A DNA stretch of 64,000 nucleotides. Source: Mixta intestinalis. GTDB lineage: Bacteria; Pseudomonadota; Gammaproteobacteria; Enterobacterales; Enterobacteriaceae. Location: positions 2,108,001-2,172,000 of the forward strand of contig NZ_CP028271.1 in assembly GCF_009914055.1 (NCBI RefSeq). The letters are read 5' to 3'. Position 1 is the stretch's first letter. Each line of letters starts with the position of its first letter. The notes beneath the pieces are model-generated. The model made no database searches. It had not been told where the DNA came from and saw only the letters and a program-made list of their open reading frames with translations. The position numbers and the translations under genes are program-made. This document shows positions 31,875 to 39,986 of this stretch, in pieces.

Positions 31875-32924
31875 CTACTCAGCGTTGGCTGCCTGCTGCA
31901 ACAGAAACGCGCGGAACTGCGGCGACATCCAGCTACTGAACCCCTCTTTATCTTTAGTAATCAGGTAGACTGCCAGATTTTCCCGCAGCGCCAGCGCTTT
32001 TGCTTTATCGGTGCCCAGCACCATCAGCCCGGTATCCCAGCCATCGGCCTCCAGCGCGGTGGTGGCAATAACCGTCGCCGAAACCAGCCGATGCTCAATC
32101 GGGCGTCCACTCAGCGGATCGATCACATGCGAAATGCGCCTGCCATCCAGTTCATAATAGTTGCGATAGCTACCGGACGTGCTGATGCCGTGGCCCTGCA
32201 AATCGACCAGCGCCTGAGCCGCATTCTCCCGATCGGTAGGTTTCTGGATCGCTACCCGCCAAGCTTTACCGGCAGCGTTGTGTCCCCGGCTAAGCACCGC
32301 GCCACCCACCGAAACCAGATAGTTAGCGATCCCCTCTTCTTCCATCAGCCGCGCCAGATGATCGGTAGCGAAACCCTCGCCGACGGTAGAGAGATCAACA
32401 TACAGCCCCGGTAAATCTTTTTGCAGAAAAGCGCCTTCGCCCCGCTCGATAACCTGTAAATGTTGTAGTCCGGTCAACGCCTTTGCAGCGGCGATATCCG
32501 CCTCGGAAGGCGTATGCGGCGGCTGTTTATCCGGGCCAAACCCCCAGAGATTGACCAGCGGGCCAATGGTGATATCCATTGCGCCATCGGTCAGCCTGCC
32601 GATACGCAGCGCAACGGTGATAATATCCGCCATATTGCTGCTGATGGGCTGCGGCATCCCACTACGATCCTGATTGAAGCGCGACAGTACCGACTCTTTT
32701 TTCCAGGTAGAAAGTTCATGATCGTCAGCATCCAGCCGCCGTTGAATCTTTTCTCGCAGCGCCGCTACGCGATCGGCGGGCACGCCAGCCAGACTTACGC
32801 GCCATTGGGTGCCCATGGTTTTGCCCTGCAATACTACGCCGGAATCGGTATTATCCTGCTGTCGATCGCAGCCCGTTACCAGCAATGCCAGCAGTCCTAT
32901 TACCGCCAGCGCTACTTTTTGCAT
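31875..32924 (-). CDS. apbE: FAD:protein FMN transferase ApbE (lipoprotein)
   Basis: A 349-residue periplasmic lipoprotein (E. coli 351) that attaches FMN covalently to Thr residues of flavoproteins such as NqrB/C and RnfG/D. The signal peptide has lipobox LVTG-Cys19. Family motifs are GKTMGTQW near the N-terminus, VDLSTVGEGFATD, SHVIDPLSGRPI and TALEADGWDTGLMVLG with the Mg/Asp site. It starts a run of minus-strand genes apbE-alkB-yojI-eamA. Confidence 0.94.
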   Translation of the reverse strand: MQKVALAVIGLLALLVTGCDRQQDNTDSGVVLQGKTMGTQWRVSLAGVPADRVAALREKIQRRLDADDHELSTWKKESVLSRFNQDRSGMPQPISSNMADIITVALRIGRLTDGAMDITIGPLVNLWGFGPDKQPPHTPSEADIAAAKALTGLQHLQVIERGEGAFLQKDLPGLYVDLSTVGEGFATDHLARLMEEEGIANYLVSVGGAVLSRGHNAAGKAWRVAIQKPTDRENAAQALVDLQGHGISTSGSYRNYYELDGRRISHVIDPLSGRPIEHRLVSATVIATTALEADGWDTGLMVLGTDKAKALALRENLAVYLITKDKEGFSSWMSPQFRAFLLQQAANAE

Positions 32925-33092
32925 TTTTCTCGCCCTTTATATGTCTTTTTGTTAACTGGTACTACAAACCTTAACAAGTGTAAGGTGGTCTCATTTCGCT
33001 TGAGTCGGTTTTCGGCTTCCGCCTGAATGGCGCACTGAAACAGGTGTCTTCTCACGGCGTTTTATAGCGATTTGATTAACCAGGAGACCCTT

Positions 33093-33203
33093 ATGCAAGC
33101 TATTATCCTGCTGCTGTTCTTCACCGCAGTAAGCCTTTTCGCTGGTGTTAAACACTATAAAAGTACGCGTATACGTACGATTCACCGTCCCCGCCGCCGC
33201 TAG
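33093..33203 (+). CDS. Small single-pass membrane peptide, 36 residues (unrecognised)
   Basis: A short reading frame with the ribosome-binding site AGGAG 7 bases before the ATG. The product has a hydrophobic N-terminal helix (AIILLLFFTAVSLFAGV, residues 3-19) followed by a strongly basic tail rich in Lys and Arg ending RPRRR, so it should sit in the inner membrane with its C-terminus in the cytoplasm. A strong intrinsic terminator follows 10 bases after the TAG stop. I do not recognise it and assign no function; the clean signals make it a real gene in my view. Confidence 0.65.
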   Translation: MQAIILLLFFTAVSLFAGVKHYKSTRIRTIHRPRRR

Positions 33204-33213
33204 GTAGCACCTT

Positions 33214-33247
33214 AACAGGCCGCTACGTGTAAAGTGGCCTGTTTTCT
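33214..33247 (+). terminator. Terminator of the small membrane peptide gene
   Basis: AACAGGCC and GGCCTGTT form an 8-bp perfect stem with a 14-nt loop, followed by TTTTCTT. Confidence 0.8.
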
Positions 33248-33403
33248 TCCTCCTTCGTTGCCGTCCTATATTAACAAACGCGCCTTAACCTTCACTTAAC
33301 CGCTCCCCCTAAAGAGTCCGTTGACGCTGCCGGTTGTACTCGATCGCATAAAAATCACGCAACAAACGGGCGCAAGCACTTACGTAACGGGAAATGGCGG
33401 CAT

Positions 33404-33431
33404 AAAAAAAGGCGACGCCAGGCGTCGCCTT
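33404..33431 (-). terminator. Rho-independent terminator of ompC
   Basis: On the minus strand AAGGCGACGCC-TGG-CGTCGCC is followed by seven T. It lies 20 bases after the ompC stop codon. Confidence 0.93.
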
Positions 33432-33449
33432 ATACCCGCTATAGCGTCA

Positions 33450-34556
33450 TCAGAACTGATAGACCAGACCCAGCGCTACTACGTCGTCGGTATTGATACC
33501 GGCAGCGTCAGTGAACGCGTTGTCGTCCAGCAGGTTGATCTGATAATCAACATAGGTAGACATGTTTTTGTTGAAGTAGTAAGTCGCACCTACATCGATA
33601 TATTTTTTCAGGTTCTGTTTGCCCCAGCCCTGAACATCGGTACCGCGAGAGCTGACGTAGGCCAGAGACGGACGCAGACCGAAATCGAACTGATACTGCG
33701 CAACCAGTTCCCAGTTATCCGCTTTATCCGCAAAGCCGTAAGCCGCCGGGTTATCGCTGCTGCCGAAACGGGTTGCGTTGATGGAACGGGTATACATTGC
33801 CGCCAGGTAGATGTTATTGGCGTCATATTTCAGGCCGCCGGTGTAGGCTTCTGCTTTGTCACCGTTACCCAGAATTGCACCGCTGTTCTGGTAGTTGGTG
33901 CGGTCAGACTGGAACATCGCCGCACCCAGGCCCAGGCCGTTGCCCAGATCGTAAGTGGTGCTCAGGCCCCAGCCATCGCCGTTCTGCGCCACCGCTTTAC
34001 GGGTGCCGGGTTCTTCCGGGTTGCTGTCGTTTTTACCCTGATATTGCAGAGCAAAGTTCAGGCCATCCACCAGACCAAAGAAATTGTTGTTACGGTAGGT
34101 TGCCACGCCGTTGGCACGCTGGAACAGGAAGTTATCCGCGCCGTAGGTGTCGCCGCCGAACTCCGGCAGCACATCGGTCCATGCGCCGATATCATAAGCC
34201 ACGCCGTAGTTACGACCGTAGTCGAAAGAGCCTGCGTCACCGAACTTCAAACCGGCGAAGCCAACGCGGGTAAAGTTATCTTCAGTACCTTCCGCTTCGG
34301 AATGGTTCAGGGCAACCTGGTATTCCCACTGGCCGTAGCCGGTCAGCTGATCGGAAATCTGGGTTTCGCCTTTGAAGCCAAAACGCACGTAGGAGTTGTC
34401 GCCATCGCTACCATCGTTGTCAGAGAAATAGTGCAGGCCGTCTACCTTGCCGTAAAGGTCAAGTTTGTTGCCGTTTTTGTTATAGATTTCTGCTGCACCC
34501 GCAGAGCCAGCTACCAACAGCGCGGGGATCATCAGCGAGAGAATATGACGTTTCAT
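33450..34556 (-). CDS. ompC: Outer membrane porin OmpC
   Basis: A 368-residue general porin: a trimeric 16-stranded beta barrel passing small hydrophilic solutes. A Sec signal peptide (MKRHILSLMIPALLVAGSAGA, cleaved after AGAA-type site about residue 21) precedes AEIYNKNGNKLDLYGKVDGL. Constriction-loop and barrel motifs include the L3 region VLPEFGGDTYG and the C-terminal Phe in ALGLVYQF, needed for Bam assembly. The ATG at 34556 has AGAGGG upstream, as in E. coli ompC. Upstream OmpR boxes and divergent micF confirm ompC rather than ompF. Confidence 0.95.
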   Translation of the reverse strand: MKRHILSLMIPALLVAGSAGAAEIYNKNGNKLDLYGKVDGLHYFSDNDGSDGDNSYVRFGFKGETQISDQLTGYGQWEYQVALNHSEAEGTEDNFTRVGFAGLKFGDAGSFDYGRNYGVAYDIGAWTDVLPEFGGDTYGADNFLFQRANGVATYRNNNFFGLVDGLNFALQYQGKNDSNPEEPGTRKAVAQNGDGWGLSTTYDLGNGLGLGAAMFQSDRTNYQNSGAILGNGDKAEAYTGGLKYDANNIYLAAMYTRSINATRFGSSDNPAAYGFADKADNWELVAQYQFDFGLRPSLAYVSSRGTDVQGWGKQNLKKYIDVGATYYFNKNMSTYVDYQINLLDDNAFTDAAGINTDDVVALGLVYQF

Positions 34557-34662
34557 TATTATTACCCTCTGGTTATGTGCCTTATTTTGCCACTGCAAGC
34601 TGAACGATTAATTTTCAGCCGGCACCTCATTGTTAAGTTGACAGACGTATTAATCCATCACG

Positions 34663-34722
34663 AAAATGCTACTAAATTTCCGAAACTGTTTCTTTATATT
34701 ATTTACTGGTAACAGATGTAAA
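34663..34722 (-). promoter_or_regulatory. ompC promoter with three OmpR boxes
   Basis: Three adjoining 20-bp elements read on the minus strand align with the E. coli ompC C1, C2 and C3 OmpR sites: 34722-34703 starts TTTACATCTG, 34702-34683 contains AAAGAAACA, and 34682-34663 contains TTTAGTAGCAT. The -10 hexamer TAGCAT is at 34671-34666. The leader to the ATG is about 105 nt. Confidence 0.75.
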
Positions 34723-34876
34723 TAGAGGGGAACTTTTATACAGCACGACACGCTAAATAATTTCGCACATTTTGATAAAAAACAATTTGATTTAAAGCTA
34801 ATGAAAAGTAAACGTAACGCTACGTTAAGCACTGAATGATAAAAATTTTCTCAACTTCAGTTATAGAATAGATCCC

Positions 34877-34971
34877 GCTATCATCATTTTATTTGATTAT
34901 TACCTTCATTCACCCCGAATGAGCTGTTTTACCCTTATTTTCAGCCGGACATTGATTGTCCGGCTTTTTTT
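34877..34971 (+). ncRNA. micF: MicF antisense small RNA
   Basis: A 95-nt RNA divergent from ompC. The 5' end GCTATCATCATT matches the E. coli MicF seed that pairs with the ompF mRNA to block its translation (with Hfq). The middle retains ATTATTACC, TTCATTC, GAATG and TTTACCC in the E. coli order, and the 3' end is a 9-bp terminator stem AGCCGGACA/TGTCCGGCT with seven T. A -10-like TAGAAT lies at 34864-34869. In E. coli it is activated by OmpR, SoxS, MarA and Rob. Confidence 0.92.
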
Positions 34972-35008
34972 ATTCATTTCCTGCACTTACATAATTCACT
35001 GCGCTAAA

Positions 35009-36178
35009 TTAACGTTCGCGCATGGCCTCATTAACTTTATTTAATGGCTTAACTAAATAGTCCATTACGGACTTCTGTCCGGTTTTAATTTCCACATTAG
35101 CAACCATTCCGGGAACGATAGGAAATTTACGCCCGGCCCGATTCACCAGCTCCGCTTTTTGCGTACGTACATAGACGCGGTAATAATATTGATCGCGCTT
35201 TACTTCATCCTGCAAGGTATCTGGCGATACCGTCTCTACCTCACCCCGCAGATCGCCATAGATTGATGAATCATAGGCGGTCACCTTTACTACCGCAGGC
35301 AGGCCGGGACGGATATAGGCGATATCACGCGGGTTGATGCGAGTTTCAATTAACAGCTGATCCTCCAGCGGCACAATCTCCATCAGCTTGCCGCCCGGCT
35401 GTAGTACGCCGCCAACCGTAGTCACCTGAATATCTTTAACGATGCCGCGCACTGGCGAGTAGAGCGTGGCGCGCGTCAGCTGATCTTCTTTACCGGTCAG
35501 CACCTGTAGCTGCGCATCCAACTCCGCGTTGTTCTTCACCTGTTCTTCACGAGCGCGTACCGCATATTCGTTACGCGCCTCATCGATTTTCCCGCGCAGC
35601 TCACTGACCTGACGACGCAGGCGGATCACCTCAACCTGCCCCGCCGCGCCTTTTGCTACCAGCGGCTCGGTCATGCGCAGTTCATCCTGTACCAGGCTGA
35701 GCGACTGTTGCAGGTTGCTGACGGTTTCCTGCAAATTACGCCGCCGTGATTCAAACAGCTGCGTTTCACGCGCCACCAGCTCCGGCTCACGTAGCGTTTC
35801 CGCGCTGAATTTCAGCGGCGCGCCGGTCAGTTCAGCGCGCAGACGCTCCGCCGAGGCGCGCAGGGTGCGTACTTTGGCCTGCGCTTCACCGAAGTTAGAC
35901 TGAAAGCGCGTCGGATCGAGGCGCGCAAGGATTTGCCCTTTATTAACAATATCCCCTTCATGCACGTTGAGCTGATTGACAATACCGCCATCAAGACTCT
36001 CAATCACCTGCGCACGCGTGGAAGGCGTCACTTTGCCGGTCCCTACCGTGACCTCATCAAGAATAGCGAAGTGCGCCCATACCAGGAAAATCAGCAGCGC
36101 CGCGCTGCACAACCAGATAATCAGCGAAGTATTGCGCTCACGCTTTTTCAGTTCATTTTCTACCGTGATCTGACTCAT
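35009..36178 (-). CDS. HlyD-type periplasmic adaptor of the type I secretion system
   Basis: A 389-residue membrane fusion protein. One N-terminal helix (about residues 18-38) is followed by a lipoyl/barrel-sandwich half (about 50-95), a long coiled coil (about 90-235, containing LRASAERLRAEL and SELRGKIDEARNEYAVRAREEQ in parts) and a C-terminal beta domain with the HlyD signature ILIE-like stretch LLIETRINPRDIAYIRPGLPA and PGMVANVEIKTGQKSV. It links the inner-membrane ABC transporter to the outer-membrane TolC-like channel. The ATG overlaps the ABC gene stop by 4 bases. Related to LapC/SiiD/BapC-type adaptors. Confidence 0.92.
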   Translation of the reverse strand: MSQITVENELKKRERNTSLIIWLCSAALLIFLVWAHFAILDEVTVGTGKVTPSTRAQVIESLDGGIVNQLNVHEGDIVNKGQILARLDPTRFQSNFGEAQAKVRTLRASAERLRAELTGAPLKFSAETLREPELVARETQLFESRRRNLQETVSNLQQSLSLVQDELRMTEPLVAKGAAGQVEVIRLRRQVSELRGKIDEARNEYAVRAREEQVKNNAELDAQLQVLTGKEDQLTRATLYSPVRGIVKDIQVTTVGGVLQPGGKLMEIVPLEDQLLIETRINPRDIAYIRPGLPAVVKVTAYDSSIYGDLRGEVETVSPDTLQDEVKRDQYYYRVYVRTQKAELVNRAGRKFPIVPGMVANVEIKTGQKSVMDYLVKPLNKVNEAMRER

Positions 36179-38307
36179 GCGGCATCTCCTTTTGCGGGCT
36201 TCACCGCTCCGGCGGCGCGCAGAATCTCATCGCGCGGCCCGTCCGCCACGATACGCCCGTTATCCATGACCACAATTCTGTCCACCAGCTTCAGCAGCGC
36301 CGGACGATGGGTGACCAGCACCAGCGTGCGCCCGCTCAGCCAGCTCGACATCTGGCGAATCACATGCTCTTCCAGCTGCTCATCCATCGAAGCGGTAGGC
36401 TCATCCAGCAGCACTACCTGCGGCTGACGCAGGATCATACGGCTCAGCAACACCATCTGACGCTGGCCGCCCGACAGCCCGCGTCCCCCTTCGTTCACAA
36501 TGCGATCGAGGCTGGCGGCATCCTGCTGCACCAAACCCAGTGCTCCGCTGATGCGCAGCGCCTGCAACATCTCCTGCTCGCTGGCGTGAGGGTTGCCGAG
36601 CATCAGGTTCTGCCGCAGCGTACCAAAGAAGAGCCGCGAATCCTGTGAGAGCCAGCCAAGCTGACGCCGTAAATCCACCGGATCGATACGGTTGATATCC
36701 ACGCCATCAACGATAATTTTGCCCTGTGTTGGTTTTGCCTGCCCGGCCAACAGCTTCAGCAGCGTCGATTTACCGGCCCCAACTTTGCCCAGCAGCGCAA
36801 CGCGCTCGCCCGGCTTGATTTGTAGCTGGCCGATATTCAGGACGTTCTTCACATTCTCTTCATCATAGGTGTACTGCACGTTACGCAAATCGTAATGACC
36901 GGTCAGCGTCGGGCAGTGCGCCATCTCGCCTGCTTCCGGCTGATCGAGCGGCTTCTTCAGCAGCTCATCCAGGCCGTTCATGGCGCTTTTGGCATGCTGC
37001 CAGCGCGAGAAGATCATCGTCAGCTGCATCAGCGGCGCAATGGTACGCGAAGAGAGCAGGCTGCTGGCGACCAGCGTACCGGTAGTAATATCTCCCGCCA
37101 GCACCAGGTAAGTTCCGAACACCAGCATCCCGGCGTAGGTCAGCTGCTGTACCGACGAGGCCCAGCCGGTAAGGCGCGCGCCCCACAGCCGCTGCTTCAT
37201 GCCGATCGCCGCACTCACCTCGTGAGTCTGCTCCCACTGCCGCTGAAAATAGGGCTCCGCCTGTAGCGCCTTGATATCCTCCACCCCTTCGATGGTCTCC
37301 ACCAGCACCGCGTTACGCAGCGCCCCTTCACGCAGCCCCTCTTTCGCCAGCCGCGCCATCGGGATCTGTACCAGCAGGCCAGGAATAACAATTAACGGAA
37401 TCGCCAGCAGCGGAATAATCACCAGCGGCCCGCCGATAAACCCCATAATGAACAGGAACAGAATGATAAACGGCAGATCCGCCGCCGCGCCGACGGTGGT
37501 GGAGGTCAGCAGCTCGCGTACCTGATCGATTTCACGCAGCTGAGAGATAAAGGATCCGGTGGATTTCGGGCGGGCCTCATTACGAATATTCATCGCGCGC
37601 GCAAACAGCATTGACGAGACCTTCAGATCGATGCGTTTCCCCATCAGATCGGAAACCTGGGTACGCATCAGGCGGATCAGGTATTCAATCGCGGCGGCGA
37701 TCAGCACGCCGATAAACAGCACCCACAGCGTCGACTCCGACTGCGCCGGGATCACGCGGTCATAAATCTGCATCGAAAACAGAATGCCCGCCAGCGCCAG
37801 TACGTTACTGACTATCGAGGCGAGCGAGATCTCCGCAATGCGCCGTCCCATTCCGCGAAAGTTTTTCCAGAACCAGTGCTGCTCCCAGGGCTGTACAAAT
37901 TCATCAATGCGCGCATCACGTCCACGCGCTGCCACGCCGGGCACCGCCACCTGCTGCTGGCTCTGCGCCAGCAGCTCCGTCAGATCGCTTTCGCGCACCA
38001 CGTCACCGCCCTCGCTCAGCCAGTAGCGCGCACGCCCGTCGGCGTCGATAGCTTCCACTACCGCCACGCTGCCATTCTCCAGCAGCAGGATCACCGGCGT
38101 CACTTCCTGACGCCAGCGCAGCTTATCGCGAGGCGTCATGGTCAGGTGTAAACCTAACAGGCCCGCCAGCCGCTCCAGCTGCTGCTCCGGCGTCAGATTT
38201 TCAAACCAGCGCATCTGCTGGCGCAGCGTTTTGCCATCGGCGGGCTTGCCGAAGCGGGCGGCGACCCGCAGCATCGCCGCAATCCAGTTTTCGGTCGAGG
38301 TTGTCAT
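36175..38307 (-). CDS. Type I secretion ABC transporter (LapB/SiiF type)
   Basis: About 710 residues. It has an N-terminal C39-like domain (1-130) with no Cys, hence no protease activity, as in RTX and LapB exporters; six membrane helices (about 150-420); and an ATPase domain with Walker A LLGKVGAGKST, signature LSGGQRQM and Walker B VVLLDEPTASMD. The non-proteolytic C39-like domain usually holds the unfolded substrate. ATG at 38307 has AAGGTAGCC upstream; a GTG at 38343 overlapping the tolC-type stop is less likely. Its cargo should be the giant adhesin and perhaps the second Ig protein. Confidence 0.92.
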   Translation of the reverse strand: MTTSTENWIAAMLRVAARFGKPADGKTLRQQMRWFENLTPEQQLERLAGLLGLHLTMTPRDKLRWRQEVTPVILLLENGSVAVVEAIDADGRARYWLSEGGDVVRESDLTELLAQSQQQVAVPGVAARGRDARIDEFVQPWEQHWFWKNFRGMGRRIAEISLASIVSNVLALAGILFSMQIYDRVIPAQSESTLWVLFIGVLIAAAIEYLIRLMRTQVSDLMGKRIDLKVSSMLFARAMNIRNEARPKSTGSFISQLREIDQVRELLTSTTVGAAADLPFIILFLFIMGFIGGPLVIIPLLAIPLIVIPGLLVQIPMARLAKEGLREGALRNAVLVETIEGVEDIKALQAEPYFQRQWEQTHEVSAAIGMKQRLWGARLTGWASSVQQLTYAGMLVFGTYLVLAGDITTGTLVASSLLSSRTIAPLMQLTMIFSRWQHAKSAMNGLDELLKKPLDQPEAGEMAHCPTLTGHYDLRNVQYTYDEENVKNVLNIGQLQIKPGERVALLGKVGAGKSTLLKLLAGQAKPTQGKIIVDGVDINRIDPVDLRRQLGWLSQDSRLFFGTLRQNLMLGNPHASEQEMLQALRISGALGLVQQDAASLDRIVNEGGRGLSGGQRQMVLLSRMILRQPQVVLLDEPTASMDEQLEEHVIRQMSSWLSGRTLVLVTHRPALLKLVDRIVVMDNGRIVADGPRDEILRAAGAVKPAKGDAA

Positions 38308-38342
38308 AGTGGCTACCTTATTTATCTGTCGTTGCCCGCTCA

Positions 38343-39698
38343 CTACTGCAATGAAGGCAGCAGTTCACCGCTGTTTTTCTCGCGATCGATACCGATAATA
38401 TCGAGCAGATTGTCTACCGCTGCGGCGTAACGCACCGTGGCGCTCCAGCCGTCATACAACGCTGAAATACGCATACTGTCGGCCTGAAATACATCCTGCT
38501 CGACGCTGAGCAAATCGTTCAGGCTGCGCTTGCTGAGCCGGTATTCATCGGCGTAGACCGAACGGGTGTGCTCCGCACTGGCCAGCTGCGCCTCGCCCGC
38601 CTGCTGACGCTGCTGCGCGCCGATCATATCGGCGTAGGCGGTAGAGGCGTGCTGATTGATATCGAGCTTGGCACGCTGGATCTCCGCCTGCGCCGCCTGG
38701 CGCTCCGCCTCTGCCGAGCGGGTTTTAGCGTTAACCAGCCCGCCCTGATAAAGCGGCGCTTCAACCCGCAGCTGTAGCTCATCGTTCCAGTAGGAACGGC
38801 TGTCATTTTCATAGCGGGTGCGTCCCGCCTCGACCCTAATCGTCGGCCAGTGGTTAGAGGCCGCCTGACTGATGCGCTCGCGCGCCGCCTCCTGCCTCGC
38901 CTGCGCACTGCGCACCGCCGCGCTCTTTTCATAAGCGATGCGATCCAGCGTCACCTGCTGTTTCAGCAGCGATTCCGGCAGTTCAGGCAGGTTGTCAGAG
39001 ATCACACCGGTCAGCACGGTAAGCTGCGCCTGAGCGGATCGCTGCTGGGCGCGGTACTGCTCCAGCGTGGCGCGCATTCCTGCCAGCCGCGTCCCCGCCT
39101 GCAATACATCAGATTGAGAGTTAAGCCCGGCATCAGCGCGCAGCATGGCGATATCGCGCACGCGTTCCAGCGAATCGATATTTCTGCGTGCCGAAACCAC
39201 CAGCGCCTGGTAGCGCTTTACTTCCAGATAGGCCTGAAGCGTATCGGCGGCGACGGTGGTCATGGTATCGAACAGGGCGAAGCGATAAGCGTCAGAGAGC
39301 GCGTGTTGCTCGTTGATCGCACCGCTGGTGCGACCAAAATCGTACAGCAGCTGGCTGAGGGTAATGCCACCGGAGGCGTTATTATTCAGGCTGCCGGAAG
39401 AATCGGTCTGATGAGAACGCCCGCCGCTGCCCTGTAACGAGATCTGCGGATACCAGGCACTTTCCGCCGCATCCAGCTCCGCCGTGCCAACGTTGATTTG
39501 CGCGGCGGCCTGGGCAATCTGCGGGTTACGGGCAAAGGCACGCAGAATCGCCTCACGCAGGCTCAGTGTAGCGATCTGTTCTTCAGTGGGCGCGGCGCGC
39601 CAGTTAAATTCGGCTTTCGGCTCTGACGCGGCCCAGACGGGATGCCCGGCGGCGCTCCACAGCGCGCTCAGGCAAAAAGAAACAAGGAGTTTACGCAT
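38343..39698 (-). CDS. TolC-family outer-membrane channel of the type I secretion system
   Basis: A 451-residue outer-membrane efflux protein (LapE/SiiC/BapB-like naming varies). The signal peptide runs to about residue 24 (PVWAA). Two OEP repeats follow, with motifs NPQIAQAAAQI, ESAWYPQISLQGSG and DLLSVEQDVFQA. This is a dedicated channel distinct from housekeeping TolC. First of the three-gene export set tolC-like, ABC, HlyD; the next gene begins about 36 bases downstream. Confidence 0.92.
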   Translation of the reverse strand: MRKLLVSFCLSALWSAAGHPVWAASEPKAEFNWRAAPTEEQIATLSLREAILRAFARNPQIAQAAAQINVGTAELDAAESAWYPQISLQGSGGRSHQTDSSGSLNNNASGGITLSQLLYDFGRTSGAINEQHALSDAYRFALFDTMTTVAADTLQAYLEVKRYQALVVSARRNIDSLERVRDIAMLRADAGLNSQSDVLQAGTRLAGMRATLEQYRAQQRSAQAQLTVLTGVISDNLPELPESLLKQQVTLDRIAYEKSAAVRSAQARQEAARERISQAASNHWPTIRVEAGRTRYENDSRSYWNDELQLRVEAPLYQGGLVNAKTRSAEAERQAAQAEIQRAKLDINQHASTAYADMIGAQQRQQAGEAQLASAEHTRSVYADEYRLSKRSLNDLLSVEQDVFQADSMRISALYDGWSATVRYAAAVDNLLDIIGIDREKNSGELLPSLQ

Positions 39699-39904
39699 CT
39701 GGCTGAGTTAACCTTTTTATTATCCTTACGCGCGGACGGGCTTCCGCGCCATCCGTCATAGCAATACTTGCTTGTAAAATAACATCATGAATTATTACAA
39801 ACTTCCATTCATTTTATTAATCAAATGATGTAATTTTGCCGTTGAGCTCGTTTTTTATTTACCAACATCACTGATATTTCCTACGCAATACAGCGCCGAA
39901 ACAA

Positions 39905-39930
39905 ATAAAAACGGCGGCTATCGCCGCCGT
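39905..39930 (-). terminator. Terminator downstream of the second Ig-repeat gene
   Basis: Minus strand ACGGCGGC-GATA-GCCGCCGT followed by a short T run (TTTTATTT). It separates the Ig gene from the exporter genes, so these likely have their own promoter in 39699-39904. Confidence 0.85.
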
Positions 39931-39986
39931 AAACATTAAAAAAATAACTCAATCAAGCAGATAAAATCTTAAGCCTGACTAAACCA

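Noticed and set aside
33321..34712. 463-residue plus-strand open frame opposite ompC
   Set aside because: It covers ompC, its terminator and its OmpR boxes; the minus-strand gene is a clear porin.
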